From: Mastigamoeba balamuthi
Lineage: Eukaryota; Evosea; Mastigamoebida; Mastigamoebidae
Assembly: GCA_902651635.1 (NCBI GenBank)
Contig: CACRSC010000049.1
Coordinates: 75,624-139,623, forward strand
Reading direction: 5' to 3'
Length of the DNA stretch: 64,000 bases
The translations under genes and the position numbers were made by a program. The notes beneath the pieces were generated by a model that had not been told where the DNA came from, made no database searches, and saw only the letters and a program-made list of their open reading frames with translations. How positions within the stretch are numbered: position 1 is the first letter of the stretch; each line of letters starts with the position of its first letter. This document shows, piece by piece, positions 56,207 to 64,000 of the stretch.

Positions 56207-58652
56207 TCACGGGTCAATGCTAATGTCGAATATGGCGAAGAGAATGACCATTGTCAGAAGAGCCACGTACATCAACAACAAGAACCAGCCCGTCGCGGTG
56301 CCGAGCTTGAACCTCCGAATCATCACGAGCACGAGAAAAACAACCAGAGCTCCCCCGAGCACCACAACAGCAGTGGTAATGCTGCTTGACTCAACATTGA
56401 TCGGTACACCCGGGGTGATGATGGCTGTCTGGATGAAGTACGGGAGCCCCAGTGCCACGAGAATCGAGGACAAATTCGCACCAAAAGCATTTGAAACAGC
56501 CATCCTAGCAGATCCCTGCCGGGCTGCTATGACGCTTCCAAACAGACTCGGCAGTGACGCCCCTGTTGAGTTGGTGAGCGACCAAATACAAGCGTAGGAG
56601 ATAACCGATTGCAGTGATCGAGAGGCCCATGATGTCCTCGGGAATTCCCACTACGCACGCAAACTGCTCGGCAGACCAGACCATCGAGTAGGTCATCACT
56701 CCAAGCCAGACCAACACCGCAATGAACGTGACGAACCACAGCCTCCTGAAACGCTCCTGAGGTGCCGGTGAGAGCTGAATATGAGGGAGTGTCCCACCCT
56801 CTTGACATCGGGGATAGTGAGCGAGAACGGCACGGTGAATGGCAGCGACAGAGCCCAAGCCAGACGAGACCCCCAGGTAGCTGGATATGCCAGCAGCGAT
56901 TCAGTGTCCTCAGTAGCATGCCAATTTGCAGCCCCGGCTGTGAAGATCATTGAGTGGGAATCACGGGCCACCAAAGGAGGAACCTGAGAATGTGTATGGA
57001 CTGAAGTCGTTCATGCACTGAATCCTCTCGATGAGCAGGTTCACCCACCGCTGTGCCAGCTCCTTAGAGCCAGCTCTGAGAGTCGTGTCTCCTGCAGTCG
57101 TGTGTATGGTAAACGTGCATTCGTCCGGGGCGATGACGATATCGCGGGCCATCACAAGGGGGATCTCTGTGCGGTTGCCCACCTCACTAAAGAGCGGGTT
57201 GCGGCAGTACCACAGCTTTTCATCCAGCACGAACCACCGCCTCTGCCACGTTCTGGAACTCACTCTAATTCTGCGGTACCAGGACGACTGCAGAAGCAGA
57301 AATCCGTGCTCCAGGCACGAGCCATACTGAAAACCGAGTACCTCACCATTCTGCTGTGGGTGAGCCCTGCTGAGATGCTCGTAGACCTCGTGCTCGCACT
57401 CCTCAAGGCTCATGGCAGGCTGTGCTTTGGTGCTCTGTCTCCCACACGTGGCGGAGGAATCCAATATCACGGAAGCATCGGGGGAAACTCCTTCATCAGA
57501 AGCCCTCGAGCTTCTCTCATCGGGCAGGCCGCTGTCTTCCGAACAGGGAAGGGGAAGGGAAGTTAACGGCACATCCACCTCTGAGAAACGCAGTCAGAGT
57601 GTGAGAAAAGAAGCAGTGGGTCGCACCACTCCCAGAGGCCGAGTGGTGGACAGGGTAGCAGCAGGGCTCCTCCTTTGGCGCCATGGACGCAGCTGGTTTA
57701 CAGACTATTTCGGAGTCTTGGTGTGGATGGAACATGCAGCCCTCTCCACCCTCGACAGAGACCAGATCCTCTTTCTCCCTTCCAAGTAACTGTGAAAATG
57801 TGCTCAGCCTGTCCTTCACTGAATTCGGTCAGCCGTACAGCCATAATACGAGGTGTGAGCCCGCACACGACAACGTAGGCCATGTACAGCCCCAGCAGGA
57901 AAGCACTCTCCCACACACTGACTCGATCTGCATGAGGTGTGACGAGGGTCGTCAGTTTAGTGCCCGACCAGAACAATAGCGAAATGAGAGTAATCCCTAC
58001 GGTCAGCTAGAGCGATGAGAAGAACGACAAGAGCGGCTGCGTAGAACGAGGCCTCCCGCATCAGGGACGTAGGGTCGATGACCAGGGTGCCAACAGCCAC
58101 GCACGTGGCCCCCAGAACGCACAAGTGGTTGAACAGTAGCGACCCCACTATGGTGCCTGTTGCTCCCCCTACTTCAGAGAGAGCTTCGGTAAATGAAACC
58201 AGCTCACCTGCGCCGACGTCCGTCTTGAGTATGATGACGCCGATTATCCCACTGAAGATGTCTGGGGCGCACGAACCCAGCCCCATGAGCGTTGCTCCTG
58301 CGAAGTCCTCTGGCACTCCGAGCCTCTCACAGAATACGTTGAGGGCCGGCACGAAGAACCTAGACAGAGACACACACGTATTGCCACCGTCAGGTTCTCT
58401 TGGGTCTTGGGCGCTTGTGCTCGGGCTGTTGCACCAGTCAATGATCAGCGCGAAGCCGTAGAAGACGTAGCAGAAGAGCACGGCGAAGAGAAGGAAGCCC
58501 CCGTTGTGGACCCACGGAGCGAAGTCGAGGCAGTGGCCCCCGTCGTCGGGTCCCCAGCTGCTCGGGTGTGACTGGGGGGACGAATCACCATGGATGCCAT
58601 GCAGCCCTGCGGTGGCACGGGCCAGAAGGGTGTCTGCGCAGTCTGTTGCCAT
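56207..58652 (-). CDS. K-dependent Na/Ca exchanger (SLC24/NCKX type) with a PH domain in the cytosolic loop
   Basis: Seven exons (58652-58001, 57927-57839, 57789-57627, 57580-56972, 56880-56798, 56756-56606, 56562-56207) give 700 residues. The first hydrophobic half has the alpha-1 repeat: FVPALNVFCERLGVPEDFAG, GLGSCAPDIFSGIIGVI, GTIVGSLLFNHLCVLG. It ends VSVWESAFLLGLYMAYVVV and LTPRIMA, as in NCKX proteins. The cytosolic loop holds a PH domain at about 380-500 (EHGFLLLQSSWYRRIRVSS, RTWQRRWFVLDEKLWYC, then TTLRAGSKELAQRWVNLL). The second half has the alpha-2 repeat (GIPEDIMGLSITAIG, ASLPSLFGSVIAARQG, MAVSNAFGANLSSILVALG) and terminal helices. It should move Ca out of the cytosol against Na. 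Bases 58192-58154 could be a 39-base in-frame intron. The alpha-2 acidic residue is missing. Confidence 0.88.
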
Positions 58653-59182
58653 CGGCTTCTAGAATGATCTGAATGGACCGGCCCCCACCAATGATGTCAC
58701 GATCACACCAGTACGTAAATTCACAGAATACAGCCCCCCACAGTGGACCGCCCCCACAGCACAGAAAAAAGGCCGAGATCCTTGAATCGGGAAAGCATGG
58801 ACAATGATCAATCAGCTCTTAATCAAACTGTGCACGTGGCCACGCTGCTGCAAAAAGTACCATCCGTCCTCAACGGGGTCTCAGAGGCTCACACTCCTGC
58901 AGGAGAATGTGAACTGCTTGAGGAAACGCCTGGCGATGACGTTGTCGTGCGTGTAGACACTGGAGAACTGCGACGCCTACACCGCCCAGGCAGAGCCCAC
59001 CCCGCCTCGTGTGTTGTGCTGGGGCACAGGTGCAGCATGCAAAAGTAGGGCGTCTCTGATACGCCGTGGCAGGAGCCCTGCGATGCCCCGTCGAGTGTCC
59101 TCTCGATGGCCGAAGTGCTGTGGGTCCCTGCGGAGCCAGTCTGCCTCGAGCAGCCTGAGGCATCCTGGATGTTGGCCGGCCC

Positions 59183-59905
59183 CCTTTGATGATCTCCAGC
59201 ATTGAAAATGACCGTGTGGCACCTTGTGCACCAGCGACTCCGAGAAAGAAGTCAGCCCCGCAGAGATCGGAGAAACGCAGAGGCGGGCAGGACGTCGTGA
59301 GGGATGTGGGACGAGGGTGCCCAGGAGATGGCAGATGGCTCCCAAAGGAGCTGAACCCCACCATTTGTGCTCACCCACTCAATGGACAAAGGCAATTGAA
59401 AGTACACGGCAAGAATCTTGGGCGAATGCGAGGCACTGCCCGACGGCCGTGGGAGGGCACAACGCCATCAGGGGATGAGGGGGCTGGGTGGCGATGGCGA
59501 GCGCGGACTGGGCCAGAGGAAAACAAACAGTTAACTTGGCACAGCCGCTTCTGGATAAGGGCAGTTGCCCGTGGGATATCGCGAGATACGGATACGAGAG
59601 ACCCATAAACACCGCTCTTGGAGGGTTTTCTGGGGTGATTTGCAGGCACTCTGGTGCCAAAATTACACTGGCCTGCTGACCCGGATTGCACTTCCCGCCC
59701 CCCAGCAGCCCGTGCCACCCGAAAATTAGGCATGGAAAGATGTCCCTCAGCGTCTCGAGGCACTCACCCGTCCTCGAAAATGCCGTGTTTCAGGCGCATA
59801 CTCTCAACCACTGCTACGGGAGCTGCGTTGGCCTCCCCGAGTGCCCTCCTCTGTCCTCCCAACCCCACATTTTTTCATCGTACGACGGCGGGGTACTGGT
59901 GCTGT
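59183..59905 (+). repeat. Dispersed repeat, copy A
   Basis: Bases 59385-59905 match the reverse complement of about 62230-62690. Within it the frame 59488-59679 keeps a segment shared with copy B (LAQPLLDKGSCPWDIARYGY and beyond), with several conservative amino-acid changes, suggesting it once coded. Bases 59183-59325 match 62700-62855 in direct orientation, so the two parts are arranged differently in the two copies. No protein family is recognised. Confidence 0.75.
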
Positions 59906-60719
59906 GTGGTCCTCACTGTGCTCGTACCCCCCAGCCAGGGGGCTCGGCAAGCGCCTGGGCACAACACCCTAGGTGGTCTGGATCGGAGAGATTCAGGGGA
60001 GGGACGAGCCCGATAGCCGCCACCTGTGGTGGCGATGCCCTTGCCTGGCCAGCGGACAGTGCCAGGGAGCAGGGAGTAGGGTGTTCTGAGAAACGGGCTG
60101 TGGCAGAGATTAGCAGATCAACTGAACGATATTTGGAGGCAATTGCCATTTTGGGGAGCCAACAACGTCTGAGGCAATCCCAGTGCCAGCATTGCAATTT
60201 TAGTGAAGGGAAATGATATCAAGACTGGTGGAGTATTCGACTACAGGTAGGTATTCCCCAACAACACCCCTGAGGTGATCTCCAAGTCTCCAGCTGCACA
60301 GCCTCCTCCTCCCTCACTCATCTGCTCCTTCTGCAGGTGCAACCTCAACTTCTCAGGCACCGTCCCACTGAGCTCACTAAGTGTTCTCCCTGCTTTCCAT
60401 ACTATCTGTCATGGTCTCAGATCCGTTACTTGTTCTGTTGAAAAAAAAGTAATGAACATAAATCACAATAAACTAGCTCATCATATTTCACGATAACTTC
60501 AATTGCTGAGAATGCCAATTGGAGAGATTATAGGCCATAATCTGATCTGATCAAAGAATATATGAAATTCGGAATATCTGATAAAGACAAAAAATGTCAC
60601 AGAGATACAGAGATGGAAGATAAGGTTCTTGCACAACCATCCAATGAGCCCTCACTGGGACAAGAGGTTCATTGCACAGTATATGTACTGCAGCTGTAGA
60701 ACAGCCCAACAATGAATCA

Positions 60720-61291
60720 GCGACCAGATGGTGTTGCTTCATCTCCACCATCAAAAAACGTCAGAAGAGCAACAACAGAGAAGGACAAACAAATTCTGGC
60801 CAGGGTAAAAGCCCAGCCCTCATACTCAGCCTCAGTCCTCCGCAAGCTCTCTCATCTTCGGGCATCACTCTCCACTATTTCAGGCAATTGCATGCTGTTA
60901 ATGCCAAGCTTCAGACTCCTTTGTTCAAGTCTGTGTAACAAATATTTCGTCAAAATGCACGGCGTGATTTTGCAAGGAAAAATCTGCAGAGAGATTGAAG
61001 TACTGTGTGGTTCAGTGATGAGTCCATGTTCTGGCTAGAGGGACCAAAGACGAAGCATTGGAAGCTTTCTGATCATCGATTTTAGTCAGACAGGTTATGT
61101 ACTTCCAGTTCAGGTTTAGAGGTGCTTTTCCTCACATGGGTTTGGATGGCTTCACATCTTCCAGGGGAATCTCAATTCTGAAAAGATGCCGATATCTATC
61201 AGAGGGCTCTCCTGCCTTCGATTTGCCAGGCTTGTGGGGATGATCAGATGAAGTGGCTTCTGGCAGAGGACAATGACAGTAAAAACCAGTA
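60720..61291 (+). pseudogene. Tc1/mariner-like transposase remnant (5' part)
   Basis: Reading across shifts of frame, this strand gives an N-terminal DNA-binding part (EKDKQILARVKAQPSYSA), then LHAVNAKLQTPLFKSV, RQNARRDFARKNLQRD, the first catalytic Asp in WFSDESMFWLEGP, and the second in LLAEDNDSKNQYS. That order is the usual one for Tc1/mariner/IS630-type DDE transposases. Stops and at least one frameshift interrupt it. The remnant is cut off immediately after the second Asp, where the other element begins. Confidence 0.65.
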
Positions 61292-62200
61292 CAGTCATGG
61301 GCAAAATTAACGGACCACACCCACCCCAAAAAATCTCATCCAAAAATAGGCGCACGAGACAATTGAGAGTGTGGCTGTACAAACAACCTTCTGGGCATTC
61401 AGTTTCTTACAGCATTTCCATGAGTGGCAATAACTTGTGCAACCCGATGGGGAATGTCTCCAATGTACTTCCGAATTTCTTGGGGTGTGAAGGCATTCCA
61501 CTCCTCTCTGATGTACTGCACAAGCTCTGCTCTATTTCGGGGTCTGCGGTCACACACACACTGCTTGAGGGTCTTTCAAAGGTTCTCTATAGGATTGAGG
61601 TCTGCGGAGTATGGAGGCCAGCGCATACGATGGTATCCATGTCGGGCAAGCCAATCATGAATTGATTTTGCTTTGTGTACAGGATGATTGTCATCCATGA
61701 ACTTACCTTCCCGAGCACATGCTTTCTGGAAAGAACCCTTCAAGTTCTCCTTGAGGATCTCCTTGTACTTTTTGGCATTGAGATTAGTGTCGAAAACAAC
61801 GAGGTTTCCTGTGCCATTGTATCCAATTGACCCCCACACGTTGACCTTGATCTGATGTGGAGCATGTCCAACTGGCACATACTCACCAGAGAGCCACCAT
61901 ATATCCTTGGGGGGACCACGAAGAGGGACACCAGCTTCGTCTGTGAACAACGTCCAGTGGAACTAGCAGCGAGCAACTGCTCGGCAGAACTTGTACCACT
62001 TTTCTTTTGCCAGGCGAGTCAGTGGAGGTTTCACACTCGGTTTGAATCGGTGGTAGCCCTGTGAGCAGAGCCGTCGGCGGGTTGTGCTCAGGTCGACCTG
62101 CTTGTTCCATAGCTCTGTGGGGCAGCTCGAACTGCATGACCTGTTCTCATGGAGAAGTGTATACAGCTCTTGGTCTTCTTCTGCAGTTGTTTTCTGGTGT
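61292..62200 (-). mobile_element. Tc1-like DNA transposon, 5'-truncated
   Basis: The element ends at 61292 in a typical Tc1 terminal inverted repeat (CAGTCATGGGCAAAATTAAC on the + strand), flanked by TA. The opposite terminal repeat is missing; the element breaks off near 62200, where the dispersed repeat copy B begins. Confidence 0.8.
61399..62197 (-). pseudogene. Tc1-type DD34E transposase with two in-frame stops
   Basis: One reading frame runs from a DNA-binding part (LSTTRRRLCSQGYHRFKPSV) through the catalytic core: first Asp in LFTDEAGV, WGSIGYNGTGNLVVFD, second Asp in FMDDNHPVHKAKS, and the Glu in ADLNPIENL. The spacing between the second Asp and the Glu is 34 residues, the DD34E form of Tc1. 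The C-terminus ends HGNAVRN. Two stops interrupt the frame: TAG at 61963-61965, and TGA at 61576-61578 at the position of the usual Trp after NPIENL. The start is missing. With only two stops it is a fairly young fossil. Confidence 0.85.
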
Positions 62201-62204
62201 GGTC

Positions 62205-62860
62205 CTGTGAGGACCGCACCGCACCAGCACCCTGCGGCCCTGTCGTCGATGAAAAATGTGGGGTTGGGAGAACAGGGAAGGGCACACAGGGAGGCCAACG
62301 CAGCTCCTGCAGCGGTGGTTGAGAGTATGCGCCTGAAACACGGCATTTTCGAGGACTGGTGGGCGGAAAGTGCAATCCGGGTCCGCAGGCCAGTGTGACT
62401 TTGGCACCCAAGTGCCTGCAAATCACCCCAGAAAACCCTCCAAGAGAGGTGTTTATGGGTCTCTCGTAGCCGCATCTCGCAATATCCCATGGGCGACTGC
62501 CCTTATTCAGAAGTGGCTGTGCCAAGTTTAATGCGTTTTCCTCTGGCAACTGCGCTTGCCATCTCCACCCAGCCCCCTTATCCCCTCATGGTGTCGTGCC
62601 CTCCCCCAGCCGTCGGGCAGTGCCTCGCATAGTACCAGTTGGGTTGCCCAAGATTCTGACTGCGAACTTTCAATTGCCTTTGTTGTGTAGCGATGAGGAT
62701 AAGACACTGCCTTTGATGATCTCCAGCATTGACAATGACCGTGTCCTCTGGCACCTTGAGCACCAGCGACTCCGAGAAAGAAGGCAACCCCGCAGAGATC
62801 GGAGGAATGCAGAGGCGGGCAGGACGTCGTGAGGGATGTGGGACGAGGGTGCCCAGAACC
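62205..62860 (-). repeat. Dispersed repeat, copy B
   Basis: The counterpart of copy A, mostly in the opposite orientation. The left edge abuts the Tc1-like fossil at about 62200. The frame 62088-62549 (-) holds the shared WDIARCGYERPINT segment. The 62700-62855 block lies on the same strand as in copy A while the rest is inverted, implying a local inversion in one of the copies. Confidence 0.75.
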
Positions 62861-63817
62861 TGTTTGGCCCCCCCATTCCCTCCCCCGTCACGCGTTGTTG
62901 GGCGCCGGTCCGGCACGAGGGGCACGCGTGTGTGGCGCGCATGTATTACCACGTACCGCTGCCTCTCCTTTGATCCCCTCCCACCGAGGTTGCACCCACC
63001 GAGCAGTGTGCTGTGCTGTGCCACACGGAAAGCAGCAAATAGTTCTGATGGGCAGCTTCATTGGGGTCTCTGGGAGCTCTTCACTCAGCTCCCCTTCATC
63101 GCAAAAATGGTCAGTGGAGGCGACCCATGCGGAGGCGAATATGCAGTGTGAAGGCATGGACGAGTGACAAGAGGCTGCTGAGCGTGCACCAAGAAGGTCA
63201 CGGTGTCGAAGATGTTGCAGGCGAATGTTCTGCTCCTTGAGGCCCGGGGTCAGTTCGGTTGCACGCGTGCCCCTCCCTCTCTCGACAGTGACCCGCGATG
63301 ACCGACCAAGTGCACGAACAAAGGGAGATGACGAAGTGCACGAACAAAGGGGAGGCTCTCAAGATCCTGCAATTGTGGTGTGATTATTTTCTGGGTAATC
63401 AGACGGAACGTGCCGCACGCTGATGCTGGTGGAAAACGGTGGGCAATGGCAAGTCACGTTACACCCCACGATACGTCTCACTTCTCAGCCAAATAACAAT
63501 CAGTAATTTGCCTGTGGATTGTGCCACCCAGCTCCCTCCCGCAGGCCCAGAACGGCGTCTGCACGTGCACGTGTGTTCGTAAAAACTTCAATTAGGAACC
63601 CGCAGGCACGAGTCACCACAGCCAGGGACGGGGAACGGTGAAAGGTGGAAGCCATAAATGGAACACGGTCTATTATTGGCTCGTTCCCGCTGCTCGCTTT
63701 GGCGATGCTGCTCTTGCTTACACGTGCCGGTGGTGGTGTCGGGGTGAATGCGTTTCTAATTGGTACAGACAGACACAGGGAGTGGGTTCGGGCACTCCGT
63801 GACGAGGGGGCTGGCTT

Positions 63818-64000
63818 TCAGGGCTCGACAGAGTCGACGCTGTTGCTGGCGCAGCGCTGGCGGTGGGCGTCGTCGATGCGCCTGCTGGCGTCGGCGGCGA
63901 CCGTGTCGAGCAGGGCGAGGGCCCTCTGCTGGGCCGCCAGCGTCGTCCACACGGCGCCGGGGACGCTCTGGGCCACCCACCTCTTCCTGGCGAGCAGCTT
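63818..64000 (-). CDS. 3' end of an unknown helical protein (partial)
   Basis: The - strand frame enters at 64000 and stops with TGA at 63818-63820, giving 60 residues. It is GC-rich and helical, including RKRWVAQSVPGAVWTT, and ends RCASNSVDSVEP. The WVA-x-x-VPG pattern is also present in the coiled-coil insertion of the DOCK protein (EEWVASLVPG), so the two may share an origin, but the match is short. The other frames are less gene-like. Function unknown. Confidence 0.6.
   Translation of the reverse strand, partial: KLLARKRWVAQSVPGAVWTTLAAQQRALALLDTVAADASRRIDDAHRQRCASNSVDSVEP

Larger units (their letters stand above)
58653..63817. other. Transposon and repeat graveyard
   Basis: About 5 kb with no intact gene. 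It contains two copies of an unnamed repeat in opposite orientations (58870-59905 and 62200-62860), the fossil of one Tc1/mariner-like transposase on the + strand (60720-61291) and of another on the - strand (61292-62200). Bases 62900-63817 show no recognisable feature. Confidence 0.75.

Noticed and set aside
1-64000. CRISPR arrays, bacterial operons, prophage
   Set aside because: No regularly spaced repeats, no Shine-Dalgarno-linked gene clusters, and the genes contain spliceosomal introns.

Overview
This window is nuclear DNA from a flagellated, probably free-living protist. Its genes are GC-rich and split by very short introns (about 35-310 bases), while the gaps between genes are poorer in GC and hold transposon remains. 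The evidence for a eukaryote is spliceosomal introns, a nuclear-type tRNA-Gln, and eukaryote-only families: GBF1/GNOM Arf exchange factor, DOCK exchange factor, MARK/KIN-type kinase, PAF1 and RhoGAP. A SPAG17/PF6 homologue argues for a motile cilium. I cannot name the lineage from the sequence.

Layout. Bases 1-176 are the acidic tail of a gene. Bases 177-3731 have no convincing gene but hold a duplicated block around a strange island of GCGCTA/TAGCGC words. Then follow: an unknown 507-residue protein with an internal repeat (3732-5255, -); a membrane-anchored protein resembling phosphothreonine lyases (5735-6760, -); tRNA-Gln (6863-6934, -); a tartrate/D-malate dehydrogenase (6987-8368, -); a Nudix hydrolase (8473-9148, +); a small basic coiled-coil protein (9333-9816, -); a TKL kinase (9914-14295, +); a bZIP factor with a Cys-rich tail (14729-15528, -); the GBF1 homologue (16006-21481, +); a KA1-containing kinase (21725-24226, -); a 20-exon DOCK protein (24951-34507, -); an unknown Ser/Asp-tailed protein (36713-38102, +); PAF1 (39773-41374, -); a long coiled-coil protein (41534-44179, -); a small protein (44271-44633, -); a RhoGAP (45036-46719, -); SPAG17 (47761-53374, +); and a K-dependent Na/Ca exchanger with a PH domain in its loop (56207-58652, -). 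Bases 58653-63817 are a transposon and repeat graveyard with two nested Tc1/mariner-like fossils. A partial gene enters at 63818-64000 (-).

Together the genes cover small-GTPase signalling and traffic (GBF1, DOCK, RhoGAP), kinases, transcription (PAF1, bZIP), cilium structure and Ca transport. There is no operon logic; these are independent nuclear genes.

The points most worth following are: the phosphothreonine-lyase-like membrane protein in a eukaryotic genome; the exchanger/PH fusion with an altered transport motif; a Glu-to-Asp change at the catalytic finger of Sec7; a set of GC-AG introns that share a GCACG donor; a roughly 550-residue coiled-coil insertion in DOCK; and the word-enriched intergenic islands. 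Exon boundaries were deduced by hand from reading frame, splice signals and family conservation, and reading-frame arithmetic closes for every multi-exon gene except where stated.
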